A DNA stretch of 64,000 nucleotides from Desulfobacteraceae bacterium Eth-SRB2 (GTDB lineage: Bacteria; Desulfobacterota; Desulfobacteria; Desulfobacterales; UBA11574). Position numbers and translations under genes: made by a program. The notes beneath the pieces were generated by a model. The model saw only the letters and a program-made list of their open reading frames with translations. It searched no databases and was not told the origin of the DNA. The stretch covers positions 240,827 to 304,826 of the forward strand of contig RPGQ01000037.1 in the NCBI GenBank assembly GCA_004193595.1. Reading direction: 5' to 3'. Positions 26,549 through 36,400 of the stretch are shown piece after piece; position 1 is the stretch's first letter; each line of letters opens with the position of its first letter.

Positions 26549-28087
26549 ATGATTATTACTTGTAAGGGATGTAACGCCAGTTTCAATTTAGATGAAAGTC
26601 TTCTAAAACCGGAGGGCTCCAAAGTTCGATGCTCAAAATGCAAAGAAATTTTTATGGCCTATCCGCCTGTGCTACCAAAAGAAGCTGAAAAACCGGACGA
26701 AATTATATCGGACCTTGAATTCGAACAAGAGACTGAAGATTTTGAAACCGGCCAATTGGATGACTCGGGGTCCGGTGAACTTGGTTTGCCGGACATGGAT
26801 ACGTTGTTTTCAGAGGAAGAAATCCCGGAAAAAGAAGGCGATGCTGATGAGGCCATTGAAGATTTCGAACTGGATCTGGATCTGGAGCCCGAGCCTGAAA
26901 AACCATCAGAGGATGTGGAGGCGGAAGCCAAACTCGATCTGTCAGAAATGGAAGAACTGCTGGATGATACGCAAGTTCCGGAAAAAGAAGGCGATGCTGA
27001 TGAGGGGATTGAAGATTTCGAACTGGATCTGGATCTGGAGCCCGAGCCTGAAAAACTATCAGGGGATGTGGAGGCGGAAGCCAAACTCGAGGAACCGGAT
27101 GAACTCGATCTGTCGGATATAGAGGAATTGATCGATTTAGAAGATCCGGTAACTGAGGAGAAAGACGAGGCGGAGCCGGAAGAAGTTGATCTTGAATTGG
27201 CTATGGAGATCGAACCCGAGATTGAAAAAGCGCCTGAAGATATTGAGGCGAGTGTCGAACCTGAAGAGTTGGAAGAGGTTGATTTATCAGATATAGAGAA
27301 GATGTTTGAAGCAGAAGAAGGGGAGACCGAAGAGGAAGTGGAACCTGTGGATTCTGCTTTGCCGGAATTGACATTAGGGACTGAACTTGATGAGATTGAA
27401 ACCACGGCAGATGAACCCGAAACCGTTGATTTTTCTGAACCAGAAGAGATAGATCAAGAATTTGCTATTGAAGATACCGATCAGGATGATTTGTCAGAAG
27501 AGGGGATTGCCCATGTGCAACCGGCGGTGGGCAAAGCAATGCCTGCGATGAAAAAACGGATCAGCAAACCGTTAATTGTTTTGCTGATTTTTGTGCTCTT
27601 GGGAGGCGGTTGTTACGGCGTTTATGTTTTGCTCGATTTTATTAATATAAAGATCCCTTTTGTCAGTGATTATTTTAAACCTCCAATTTCAGACCCTGCA
27701 GGCAACCTCAAGATAGACACTTTGGATATTGATAGTGCGTTTGTTAAAAATGTCAAAGCAGGAAAGCTTTTTATGATAAACGGTAAAATTAAAAACGGGT
27801 ATTCAGACGCCCGAAGTTATATCAGGGTGACCGGGAAAATATATAAAAAAGGAAAAAATCTTGTCCAGAAAGAGACGATTTTTTGCGGAAACATTCTGTC
27901 AGATATTGAACTTTCTAATCTGGAGCTTCCAGCTATTAAAAAGCGATTGTCACATCGCCTTGGCGATAATAATTCGAATATTCGGGTTAAACCCGGCCAA
28001 GAACTGCCGTTTATGATTGTATTCGGCAATCTGCCGGCCGATCTGGAAGAATTTGCTATTGAGGCGGAGGGATCCGCTCCCGGATAA
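26549..28087 (+). CDS. Zinc-ribbon / acidic-linker / DUF3426 membrane protein
   Basis: The 512-residue protein has an N-terminal MJ0042 zinc ribbon (CKGC...CSKC within the first 35 residues) and a very acidic linker of nearly 300 residues. One transmembrane helix (LIVLLIFVLLGGGCYGVYVLL) and a C-terminal DUF3426-type domain follow. The predicted topology is cytoplasmic ribbon and linker with an exported C-terminal domain. The linker contains a recent in-frame tandem duplication of 153 nt (51 codons). The ATG has GGTGGGG just upstream; a GTG four codons earlier is the alternative. A second MJ0042 protein lies at 1560. Function is unknown. Confidence 0.78.
   Translation: MIITCKGCNASFNLDESLLKPEGSKVRCSKCKEIFMAYPPVLPKEAEKPDEIISDLEFEQETEDFETGQLDDSGSGELGLPDMDTLFSEEEIPEKEGDADEAIEDFELDLDLEPEPEKPSEDVEAEAKLDLSEMEELLDDTQVPEKEGDADEGIEDFELDLDLEPEPEKLSGDVEAEAKLEEPDELDLSDIEELIDLEDPVTEEKDEAEPEEVDLELAMEIEPEIEKAPEDIEASVEPEELEEVDLSDIEKMFEAEEGETEEEVEPVDSALPELTLGTELDEIETTADEPETVDFSEPEEIDQEFAIEDTDQDDLSEEGIAHVQPAVGKAMPAMKKRISKPLIVLLIFVLLGGGCYGVYVLLDFINIKIPFVSDYFKPPISDPAGNLKIDTLDIDSAFVKNVKAGKLFMINGKIKNGYSDARSYIRVTGKIYKKGKNLVQKETIFCGNILSDIELSNLELPAIKKRLSHRLGDNNSNIRVKPGQELPFMIVFGNLPADLEEFAIEAEGSAPG
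26825..27090 (+). repeat. 153-nt in-frame tandem duplication
   Basis: A run of about 113 nt starting CCGGAAAAAGAAGGCGATGC at 26825 recurs at 26978 with only a few mismatches, giving a 153-nt (51-codon) period inside the acidic linker. The two translated units both contain EKEGDADE and FELDLDLEPEPEK. Confidence 0.9.
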
Positions 28088-28223
28088 TCGATATCCTGAA
28101 TTTGCATTAAATCCCGAAGCGATTTTATAACTTGACTAAATAAAAGTAAGTTGTTAGAGAACCCAATTCCAAAATTAAAAAGGCTGCTGTAAACTATATT
28201 TAAAAAATATTAAGATTTATCAT

Positions 28224-28300
28224 GGCGATGTAGCTCAGATGGTTAGAGCATGCGGCTCATATCCGCAGTGTCCGGGGTTCAATTCCCTGCATCGCCACCA
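28224..28300 (+). tRNA. tRNA-Met (anticodon CAT)
   Basis: A complete cloverleaf is visible. Acceptor GGCGATG (28224-28230) pairs with CATCGCC (28290-28296), then A and an encoded CCA. The D arm is GCTC...GAGC, the anticodon stem TGCGG/CCGCA encloses CTCATAT with anticodon CAT, and the T arm is CGGGG-TTCAATT-CCCTG. The pattern fits elongator tRNA-Met better than initiator. A tRNA-Ile(CAT) target of TilS cannot be fully excluded. Its 3' end doubles as the left attachment site of the island. Confidence 0.95.
28279..28300 (+). other. Left attachment site (attL) in tRNA-Met
   Basis: The last 22 nt of the tRNA (from the T loop through CCA) are repeated at 58944-58965 with one mismatch (T28288 versus C58953). 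Integration into a tRNA 3' end that regenerates the gene is the usual pattern of tyrosine-recombinase islands. Confidence 0.85.
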
Positions 28301-28311
28301 TAGATTAAGAG

Positions 28312-28349
28312 AAGCTATAATCTCAAGAGGTTATGGCTTTTTCATTTTT
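28312..28349 (+). terminator. Terminator after tRNA-Met
   Basis: AAGCTATAATCTC pairs with GAGGTTATGGCTT (two G-U pairs), followed by TTTCATTTTT. Being right of the attachment site, it was brought in by the island. Confidence 0.7.
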
Positions 28350-28480
28350 GCAGGGTGCGGATAGGGTGCGGATAGGTGCATATCTAACTGTACTTTGGGT
28401 ACAATATCACACGAATTTAAGGGACATGATAGCAAATTTCTCAGTCCGGGCTATATGTCAGACTTATGTTGCCAATTTAA

Positions 28481-28624
28481 TTATGTTCTGTGATTTAATT
28501 CCCATTTAATTCCATTTTCTTCTTCAAAGATTAAAAAAAATCCTTTTAATTCCCTTCCATCCCCTTTACCGGACCTTACCTTTTTCATTCCGGTAATTTT
28601 GCTGGGAAGCTCCTTTTTATTCAT
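28481..28624 (-). CDS. Possible small ORF, 47 aa
   Basis: An ATG start with GAAGGG directly upstream opens a 47-codon frame (MNKKELPSKITGMKKVRS..., ending KWELNHRT) with a coding-like composition. It lies just outside the left inverted repeat of the RIT element and could be the remnant of a gene cut by that insertion. I do not recognise the product. The surrounding 28350-28660 holds nothing else that I can name apart from the near-tandem GGGTGCGGATA units at 28353-28378. Confidence 0.3.
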   Translation of the reverse strand: MNKKELPSKITGMKKVRSGKGDGRELKGFFLIFEEENGIKWELNHRT

Positions 28625-28691
28625 CCCTTCAAACATCTGATTCGAGAAGGGTTGAAAAAACCCCGCCCCTCAATTAAAGGCCGTAAAAGGA

Positions 28692-28719
28692 AAAGCCCGA
28701 AGTGGCACCTTCGGGCTTT
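28692..28719. terminator. Hairpin inside the left end of the RIT element
   Basis: AAAGCCCGAAG pairs with CTTCGGGCTTT around a 6-nt loop, with no long T run. It could insulate the element from outside transcription or act in end recognition. Confidence 0.6.
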
Positions 28720-28805
28720 AAAGAAGAGCTACTGCGAACAGCCGGAAGCTCCTCCCACATACTTTCTTTCTACTGTATCCTCCGGCTGTTTGCAAGACCG
28801 GAGGC

Positions 28806-29201
28806 ATGTCTATTCCGCTATTGATCCAAATTCGCTGCCGATGGTGCGGGTTGATTTTCTGTATCTGCCGGGCTTGCTTCAGGGGGCAAGCTTACTGCAG
28901 CGATGCATGCCGGTTAGCCGGGAAACGAAAAAATCACTGTGAAGCGCAAAGACGGTATCGCCAAACCGATAAAGGTAAAAAAGCCCACAGCGAAGCCGAA
29001 AATCGCCGCCGGCATGGCCTGAGCGAAAAAAATCAAAAAAACATGGATGATCCATCTTCCACAGTACTACCCGCATGGGTTATGGGGGTTCTATGCAGGC
29101 TTTGGAGCCGAATTTTTTATGTGGAAAATAGCCCGTATTGCCTTTTTTGCGGATGTGACGGTCAAATTGTGGATCAATTTCCCCGCCGGGGATACGGCTA
29201 A
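28806..29201 (+). CDS. RIT-associated cysteine-rich putative zinc-binding protein
   Basis: The 131-residue protein begins with a dense cysteine cluster (CRWCGLIFCICRACF, then YCSDACRLAGKRKNHCE) resembling a treble-clef zinc fold. A basic helical segment EAQRRYRQTDKGKKAHSEAE follows, and a second Cys pair CLFCGC lies near the C-terminus. I recall similar YCS-x-x-CR/RRYRQT proteins as uncharacterised neighbours of transposases and recombinases. It is followed 17 nt later by the winged-helix-like gene. The Cys cluster and basic helix suggest nucleic-acid binding; this is inference. Confidence 0.6.
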   Translation: MSIPLLIQIRCRWCGLIFCICRACFRGQAYCSDACRLAGKRKNHCEAQRRYRQTDKGKKAHSEAENRRRHGLSEKNQKNMDDPSSTVLPAWVMGVLCRLWSRIFYVENSPYCLFCGCDGQIVDQFPRRGYG

Positions 29202-29218
29202 AGATGAAAGGCGTGGAC

Positions 29219-29632
29219 ATGATACGTAAAATAATACTCGCCCCCGAACGGATAAGACAAATTGAGGGCAGCTTTGGCTTTATTCCCCATCGTTTTCTTA
29301 CTGATGGATTTTTAGCAGCGCTGAGTCAGCACGAACTTCTTTTGTATCTCTTTCTGATACTGGCCGCAGATCGTTACGGCCTGTCCTTTTATAGCTGCAA
29401 TTCCATTTGTTCGCTCCTTGGCCTCAATGTCGATCAATACCTAAAGACCAGAGACGGGCTGATCGAAAAAGATTTGATCGCCTTTGACGGAACCATTTTT
29501 CAAGTACTTTCTTTGCCTGCGCCATTAAATGCCTGTCGGCGTCAAAAGCCTCGATCAACGCGGCCAAAAAGTCCGGTGTCGATTGCTCAAATTTTTCAAC
29601 AGTCGCTCAGAGGATTAACCCATGACCGATAG
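29219..29632 (+). CDS. RIT-associated small helical (helix-turn-helix-like) protein
   Basis: This 137-residue product contains LLLYLFLILAADRYGLSFYS and then SICSLLGLNVDQYLKTRDGL and IEKDLIAFDGTIFQVL. The pattern resembles a replication-initiator or winged-helix DNA-binding domain (helix, turn, helix, beta wing). AAAGG lies 7 nt before this ATG; an ATG five codons upstream is weaker. The 3' end overlaps the first recombinase by 11 nt, so it is translationally coupled to the trio. A DNA-binding accessory of transposition is plausible but unproven. Confidence 0.6.
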   Translation: MIRKIILAPERIRQIEGSFGFIPHRFLTDGFLAALSQHELLLYLFLILAADRYGLSFYSCNSICSLLGLNVDQYLKTRDGLIEKDLIAFDGTIFQVLSLPAPLNACRRQKPRSTRPKSPVSIAQIFQQSLRGLTHDR

Positions 29633-30791
29633 CCCGGCTTTAACCTTGAAGCAAGTCATTGATGAGTGCTTGCAATGGATGCTTTCCTCCGGCTACACTC
29701 GCGGCACCTATAATAGTTATCAAAGTGAGCTGAACACGTTTTTGCGCTTCATAATCGGGAAACAGCTTCATTGGGACGACATCTTTACCCTTAATACGCT
29801 CAAAGACTTCCAAAAATCCAGACAATCGGCGACTGCACCTGCAGTAAAGAGACTGTTCAGGTATCTGTTTGAACAAAAAAGAATCCATCAGTCTATCGAC
29901 TCGCCGAAACAGAGGCTGCCGGATCTTTACGAAGAGTATCTGAGCTATTATCACCAAACTCGGCAAGTTCCTTCAATCAGGCTTACCCGCATCAGGAAGG
30001 TACTTCGCGCCTTTCATGATTACCTGGAAAGATACAACATCAAACCGGCTTCCATCCGGATTGAACAGATCGATGCCTTCCTGGCGGAGTTTTTTACTGC
30101 TTTTTCTCCCAACACCCGCCAGACATACCGTTTCTATCTTCGGGGGTTCTTAAAATACCTGTATTACCCCGGCGGTATAATCGGCAAAGATCTTGCGCCC
30201 CTGGTCATCGGCCCTCGTCAATTTGCGCAAAACACGCCGCCCAAATTTTTTCGCCCCCACGAAATTCAACGGCTCTTTGACAGTTTTGAGCTTTCTTCAG
30301 CCAAAAATCTTCGAAATTATGCCATGGTTCACCTATCATATGGTTTGGGGTTGCGCCCGGATGAGATCAGCCTTATCACTTTAGATGATGTCTCTTTTAC
30401 ACAATCAGAGCTGACCCTAACGACCCGGAAAAACGATTGCCCTGCTAAACTTCCCATTCCTGAAAACATCATGAAATCCATTGCCGCCTATATCATCGGT
30501 TCAAGACCCAAAAGCAGCCACCGGCGGCTGTTTTTGAATCTGGCGGCGCCTCACCGACCCATCTGCGCTACCTCGGTCGGCCAGCATATCACCGAATGTA
30601 TCCGAAAAGCGGGCCTGTCCGGCACAGCCTACTGGTTGCGGCACACCTATGCGCAGAATCTTTTGGAGGCAGGCGCCTCCATCTATGAAATCAAAGAGAT
30701 GTTGGGCCACGACTACATCGATTCTACTGAAAAATATCTTCATATTCACATCAAGCTCATGCGAAGGGTAATCTTCGATGAAGAACTTTGA
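29622..30791 (+). CDS. Tyrosine recombinase, first of the RIT trio
   Basis: The 389-residue integrase has an N-terminal SAM-like core-binding domain and a C-terminal catalytic domain. Arg I is in LGLRPDEISL, Arg II in YWLRHTYAQ and the nucleophile Tyr in STEKYLHI, preceded by MLGHDY. The position that is usually His in the His-X-X-Arg motif is Tyr here (Tyr-Trp-Leu-Arg-His). It overlaps the next recombinase by 14 nt and the upstream gene by 11 nt. In RIT elements all three recombinases are thought to be needed together. Confidence 0.88.
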   Translation: MTDSPALTLKQVIDECLQWMLSSGYTRGTYNSYQSELNTFLRFIIGKQLHWDDIFTLNTLKDFQKSRQSATAPAVKRLFRYLFEQKRIHQSIDSPKQRLPDLYEEYLSYYHQTRQVPSIRLTRIRKVLRAFHDYLERYNIKPASIRIEQIDAFLAEFFTAFSPNTRQTYRFYLRGFLKYLYYPGGIIGKDLAPLVIGPRQFAQNTPPKFFRPHEIQRLFDSFELSSAKNLRNYAMVHLSYGLGLRPDEISLITLDDVSFTQSELTLTTRKNDCPAKLPIPENIMKSIAAYIIGSRPKSSHRRLFLNLAAPHRPICATSVGQHITECIRKAGLSGTAYWLRHTYAQNLLEAGASIYEIKEMLGHDYIDSTEKYLHIHIKLMRRVIFDEEL

Positions 30792-31752
30792 AAGCTTTCT
30801 GGCTCCCCGGTTCAGCGAATTTATCGCTTATCGTCAACATCTTGGTTATTCTTTACAGCCGATGCGACATTCTCTTTTGTTTTTCGATCGCTATATAAAG
30901 GATAAAAAAATCAAGCCCAATGTGTTGTCTCCTTCCTTTTTCCTCGAACTCAGAGGAACCCTTAAAATGGAGCCAAAATCCGTAAATGGACGTCTTAGCT
31001 CTATTAGGGCATTTTTTGATTTTATGGTACGAACGGGTTACTACACGGAAAATCCGTTAAAAGACATCCCACGTATACCGGAGTATTCCTTTGCCCCCTT
31101 TATCTTCTCTCCGGAACAAACCGATCAGTTAATCAAGGCGGTCTGCATGCGAATTCGTAAAGAACCAAGGTATTACCTGAGAGATTTGGCTGAATATATC
31201 GCTATTCTCCTTATAGCTCGATGCGGACTCAGAATAAATGAGTCCGTGCGACTACAACTCCATCATTACCGGTGCCGTGAAAAAACGATTTACATTGAAA
31301 AAACCAAGTTTAACAAAGACCGTCTTGTTCCTGTGCCGAAAGCCGCAGCCATAGAACTTGACAACTACCTGTCCGTTCGAGATGCCTTCATGACTGAAGA
31401 TCAAAATCCATATCTATTTGTCAGCAGTCGACAAAAAGGGTTAAATGATACCAGACTACGTTCTGTGTTTCACCGGGCAGTCAACGATATCGGCATTGAT
31501 CGCCCCAGACAGGTCATTGGTCATATGGTTTTCGGCTCACCGACTCCCCATAGCCTGCGCCACAGCTTCGCTGTGAACACGCTAAAACGCATCAAAGAAC
31601 GCGGCGATTGTCCTCAACACGCACTGCCTGTTTTAGCCGTTTATATAGGCCATGTGTCCTATCAGCAAACCGCCACATACCTGAAGTTCATCGATGCCGA
31701 CCAGCGTCAAGGACTCCTTAATTTTGCCAGCTCAAAAAGGGAGAATATATGA
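30778..31752 (+). CDS. Tyrosine recombinase, second of the RIT trio
   Basis: The 324-residue protein carries an intact catalytic set: Arg I in RCGLRINESV, His-X-X-Arg in PHSLRHSFAV, and Tyr in TATYLKF, with YIGHVSYQQT before it. A Lys in KTKFNKDRLVPVPK sits in the beta-hairpin position. The N-terminal core-binding domain has the FLAPRFSEFIAYRQHLGYS pattern. It starts inside the previous gene and overlaps the next by four nt (ATGA), implying one transcript with coupled translation. Confidence 0.9.
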   Translation: MKNFESFLAPRFSEFIAYRQHLGYSLQPMRHSLLFFDRYIKDKKIKPNVLSPSFFLELRGTLKMEPKSVNGRLSSIRAFFDFMVRTGYYTENPLKDIPRIPEYSFAPFIFSPEQTDQLIKAVCMRIRKEPRYYLRDLAEYIAILLIARCGLRINESVRLQLHHYRCREKTIYIEKTKFNKDRLVPVPKAAAIELDNYLSVRDAFMTEDQNPYLFVSSRQKGLNDTRLRSVFHRAVNDIGIDRPRQVIGHMVFGSPTPHSLRHSFAVNTLKRIKERGDCPQHALPVLAVYIGHVSYQQTATYLKFIDADQRQGLLNFASSKRENI

Positions 31753-32768
31753 GGCTTGAAACCTGCATTTATCGATTCTTCGACCAGTACCTGCTACGTC
31801 TAAAAGGCAGCAGCGATCAAACCATCAAAGCGTATCGGGATGTCTTTTCTTTGTTTCTACCCTTTGCGGCCCACAAACTTTCCATAAAAATCGCCTCTCT
31901 TAGAGTCGAGCATCTTTCCCCCGATATGGTCCTGGCCTTTCTCGATCACCTTGAATCGGATCGCAGAAATGTCGTCCGAACCCGAAACCACCGGCTGGCC
32001 GCCATAAAATCATTGGCCAAAATGATCCGGCTAATGTATCCGGAAAATCGGGAGGAGGCTCAACGGATATTGGATATTCCTCAGAAACGCGCTCAAAAAC
32101 AACTGATCGGCTTTCTCTATCCGGATGAAATCCTGAAGGCTTTTCATTGCGTCAACCTCATCAAAAAGAACGGCTTTCGTAATTACACCATCCTTCATTT
32201 GCTTGAGGACTCCGGCGCCAGGGCCAGTGAGATCGCAACGCTTAACCTTGACTATTTCGATCCTCAAAATGATACGTTGATCATCCTGGGTAAAGGCAAC
32301 CGCTATCGTCAAATAGAACTGGGACAAAGAACCGTTCAGCTTATCAAACGCTATAGTACCCAATACCGTATCAAACCCAAACCGCTTTATCAGCACCGCT
32401 TGTTTATCAATCAGCGCGGTGAAGAAATGACCCGGCATGGTATTTACCGCATCTGTAAAAAATATCTCCAGAAGGCTTTGGATCCAAAACGCCTAAAAAA
32501 TATCAATCCGGTTCATAGCTTCCGTCACAGTTGTGCGGTCAGTCTGCTTTTATCCGGAAAAAGTCTTACGGATATACAAAATCGCTTAGGACATGAAGAT
32601 ATTCAATCCACTACGATTTATACCCATATGGATTTGACTCGCAAGAAAGCAGTGCAAAAAAAATTAATCGAATATATGAAATCTAATATCTCTGAAGACC
32701 CGGAGATCAATAAATTGATTGCTTGGGAAAATAAAAACGACATTCTGGAATGGCTTGACAGCCTTTAA
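31749..32768 (+). CDS. Tyrosine recombinase, third of the RIT trio
   Basis: The 339-residue protein shows Arg I in DSGARASEIATL, Lys in ILGKGNRYRQIELG, His-X-X-Arg in VHSFRHSCAV and Tyr in STTIYTHMDL, after NRLGHEDIQ. It resembles XerC/XerD more closely than its two neighbours do. The ATGA overlap with the second recombinase completes the trio. The C-terminus has a 40-residue charged extension. Downstream, 500 nt without genes lead to the right inverted repeat. Confidence 0.92.
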   Translation: MRLETCIYRFFDQYLLRLKGSSDQTIKAYRDVFSLFLPFAAHKLSIKIASLRVEHLSPDMVLAFLDHLESDRRNVVRTRNHRLAAIKSLAKMIRLMYPENREEAQRILDIPQKRAQKQLIGFLYPDEILKAFHCVNLIKKNGFRNYTILHLLEDSGARASEIATLNLDYFDPQNDTLIILGKGNRYRQIELGQRTVQLIKRYSTQYRIKPKPLYQHRLFINQRGEEMTRHGIYRICKKYLQKALDPKRLKNINPVHSFRHSCAVSLLLSGKSLTDIQNRLGHEDIQSTTIYTHMDLTRKKAVQKKLIEYMKSNISEDPEINKLIAWENKNDILEWLDSL

Positions 32769-33194
32769 TAGGGGGAAAAGGCCATATGACCGGCTGAAAG
32801 GAGTATATGGACCAGCAAATTGTTATGTTGCCGGTTTTCTTTCAAAATTGCAGATTTGTTTATAACATTTTGTTTTTAATAGAAAATTGAATATCCATGG
32901 GCCATATCGAAAATGCTAACAATTTTAAATGGTTAGATCTGCTCGCAACATAATCAGACTTAGCAAAAGGTTTTCTGTTCATCTGATATTCTGGGGTTTT
33001 TACAGGATATCTCAAGACGATCGGTTTCTATGATGAGCTTGTATTTAATCATAATAATTAGATTATGCGCTATCCAGCATCCAGTATTTCCCATTGATTT
33101 TTTTAAACATTTCATTTAAGGTCAAGCAGTAAATTTCCGGCACGGCACGATTTAAACATCTTACATAGGGTTCCAAATGGCTCTACAAATAATG

Positions 33195-33240
33195 AAAGCC
33201 CTTCTTTACGCAAGAATGCTAAGAAGGGCTTTATCTTTTT
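33195..33240 (+). terminator. Terminator-like hairpin at the right end of the RIT element
   Basis: AAAGCCCTTCTT pairs with AAGAAGGGCTTT around a 14-nt loop and is followed by ATCTTTTT. It mirrors the hairpin at the left end. The 32769-33194 stretch before it contains nothing that I can support as a gene. Confidence 0.75.
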
Positions 33241-33445
33241 GAGACTCCCGAAAGCCCCGTAATTTGAGGGGCGCTCCGTAAGTTCCCTTGATGCTGATAC
33301 TGGATAAGCGGATAAATATTGGGCAAACGTGGTCAACAACACCTTGATATCGTATGTTAATTTGTACTAATTATTGATCAAGGTTTGATCCCGTTCATTT
33401 CTAAAGGGGGAATTGGAGGAATTATCGATCTGGGGAACCTCAGGG

Positions 33446-36400
33446 ATGAATCCAATGCCAAACAGAAAAAGCGCAACCAAATTATCTGCAAATATTCTAA
33501 ATTACTTTGCGGCATTTACTGAAACAAGGTTCAATTTCAGGACACTGATAAACTACCGATGGACAGACAATGAGCTGACCCTCGATTTAGGAATATTTCA
33601 GGGCTTTCAAAATGAACTCTTACAAAGAATAAAGACCGGAGACAGCGCCCCTCTTACAGTAAGAAATAATGAGCATGTTCTTTCGTTTTCAGGCGATGAT
33701 GTTTTGTTGGAAATCAATAAAGCTCTTTCGGATAAATTTGGCCTGGAATATCTTAAATCATGTGTTGAGCAAGAAATTCAAAAGGTGGCCGAGCAGGATG
33801 TGGTCTTTATTGCAACCGAAAAAGGATTGCAGGCCGCTGACAACACCATCCTTTCAGAACAAGAGATTGAAAAACAGAATTCACAGATATTCCTTGACGG
33901 CTGCCGGAAATACAATCTTTCCCTCAGAAAACAGATCGAAACTATCCTTATTGAACTACAGAGAAAACAGATTGACCGTTTAAAAGATGAACTCGGCATT
34001 GAGCATGTTCCGGCCTCAACCTTCAATCCTGCCAATTACCTGAAAAAACATTTTGATGCGCTTCAGTCTATTGCAAGGGATACTCGGTCCCAGGAGGAAT
34101 ATATCAGCAGTGTTAAACAGCATTTCAAGGAAAGTATTGATGACATTGTCCTATATGATCTGTTTATCAGCATACAAAAATATGCCAGATACAACACCGT
34201 CGGAACAATCTATCTGTTTTTTCACGAGCTGAACAGGCGAACCGATAATGACGCCGTTGAAGGATATCCGATATTTTTTATTGAGCTTAATCTATCGCCC
34301 GGCACTGAAAACGTGGAGGTTTCATTTCCAAGAGATCTTTTACTGATTAATACTCCCGCTGTTAATTATTTCAAATTTCCATCAATTCTAACCACCTCAA
34401 GATCATCAACCCTCAAAAATGCAGCATCCAACCTTGGCGGGATGGAGGTTTTTTTACAGGCTCAGTACGGCTGGAATGAGCCATTTGTGCTGGAGCCTCA
34501 TTTCAGACCAATAAAAGCCCAACAAGATATTTACCCGGATATTAGATGCCGTGTTGGATTTCAGGTTGTCAGGAACGAAAATAAGAAACTTCTCGATTAT
34601 TCAGAAATAATGACGCGGCTTGAATCAGGCGAAAAGAACAAGTTCGTCAATTTCATTTCGGATTATATTGACGGAAACGTGGAAAACACCCAGAACGTGA
34701 TTGACAGGGAATTTATCGAAAAATACCCGATTAAAAGCGCCAACAGATACATTTCTGATAATCCATTAAATCTGAATATTTCTCAAAAGAGAATCCTCCT
34801 TGCTCTCAATAAGCCAAAGAATAAGATTATTGTTGTCGATGGGCCGCCCGGAACCGGCAAATCACACACGATTGCAGCAATAACTTACTGGGCCAATCAG
34901 GAGGGGAAATCCGTTGTCATTACCTCTCACAAAAAGCAGGCCATTGACGTGATCGACCGGATGCTTACAGACAAGTTCCGCGACTTGCACCCCAATGCCA
35001 AACCATCGATCATCAGGCTGGCTAAAAACGGCAGATCAATAAACACACTTGAAAACTCTCTGCAAAATGCGGTGATAAACGCTGCGGGTGACCGGGCAAA
35101 TGACTACAACAGCCAGGCTGTTGAACAAGATGAAAAAGAGTTGAAAAGATCTGTCTCTGAAAAAATAGAAAAGCAGATTTCTTCATCCGGCGAATACAGG
35201 GAAAAGATTCACGATCTGTTTGAATTTGAGCAGATACAGAGCAGGCTTATTAGTTCCGGCGAGTTTTCAGATGATGATTTTGCTCTTCCTTTATGCGATG
35301 CTTCGGTTGTAATTGATTTTAAAAACATACAAAAATTTGCCGAAGATGCGATTGTTGACAATTTCAACGATATCGGTCTGGCAGCATTTCAGTTTCTTCT
35401 AAAACACCGGAAAGATATTCCAAGGTTTCTTAATGCCTGTGAAGCAATTAACCTTCATTCCAACGAAGATCTTGATTTTGAGACAGCTCTCACTGAAGTT
35501 CCGAAGTCTTTTGTCGAACTAATAGAAGCGTCCGTAAAATCCTTTAAAATGGATATCCCCATTTCAGCGCTTCAGTCCGGCGATATCCCCGGCGCATTCT
35601 TCAAAAAATTGTTCGGAAAGGCTCCTGACAAAAATGTTTTGGAGCAACTGATCAAGTCTTTAAAGAGCTTGAAGCACGCAAATATTATTGAAGAAATCGT
35701 GCGGTTGAAAAACGTGCCGGCAAACGAACTCACTTTGGATATGGCTTCTGAGGGAATTTCAGTGCTTCAAACAGCCATCTCTCTGAAGAAGCACAGGGAC
35801 ATCATTGACGAATACCGCCAAGTGGCCGGAAACAAAGAAAAAAGCATCTCCGAGGTTTACAATACCCTTGAAGGTGTGAAAGATGCTATTCAAAAAATGG
35901 ACGGGGAGCTTTTTAACTGCATCAATTCCCTTTTTAATCACTATGGAACAATGCTTGCCACACTCAAAATTTCAAGCGAGAAATTAGGCACTTTATCACG
36001 GCTCAACAATCTTACGGGCGCTGAAGCCGATATCTGGAAATGGATTCAACTCCATTATGCGCTTTCCCAAAAAACCGTTATTGATTCATTTAACAAAGAT
36101 GATCTTAATGCTTTTAATAAACTCAGGCAGAAACAGGTTGAACATAAAAACGATCTTCGGATGAAAAATCTCAACAACTTTTTGGGAGATGTCGCCAGGA
36201 TCAAGGCTTCTTTTGCCGGCGGGAAAAGGCTGACAAGCACACAGGCCAGGGTGCTCCTGAACAACATATCAGGAATTATTGCCGAACCCGACATGATATC
36301 CAGACACTTTCCGATGGACGAAGACCTGTTTGATCTTCTTGTCATTGACGAAGCGTCGCAGGTCTCTATTGCCGAGTCAATCTCACTTATCCTGCGGGCA

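Larger units (their letters stand above)
28664..33273. mobile_element. RIT-type element (recombinase in trio)
   Basis: Five overlapping or tightly packed plus-strand genes end with three tyrosine recombinases in a row. The block is bracketed by an imperfect inverted repeat: CGCCCCTCAATTA at 28664-28676 and TAATTTGAGGGGCG at 33260-33273. Just inside each end is a hairpin of similar design (AAAGCCC...GGGCTTT at 28692-28719 and 33195-33232). Recombinase trios with palindromic ends are the defining layout of RIT elements. The exact ends remain inferred. Confidence 0.75.

Noticed and set aside
26659-27405. Long minus-strand Ser-rich frame opposite the DUF3426 gene
   Set aside because: It is the antisense shadow of the Glu/Asp-rich linker: GAA/GAT/GAG codons read as Ser-rich on the other strand.
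28652-28942. Plus-strand frame overlapping the Cys-rich RIT gene
   Set aside because: It runs through the terminal inverted repeat and hairpin of the RIT element in a different frame from the well-supported Cys-rich protein.
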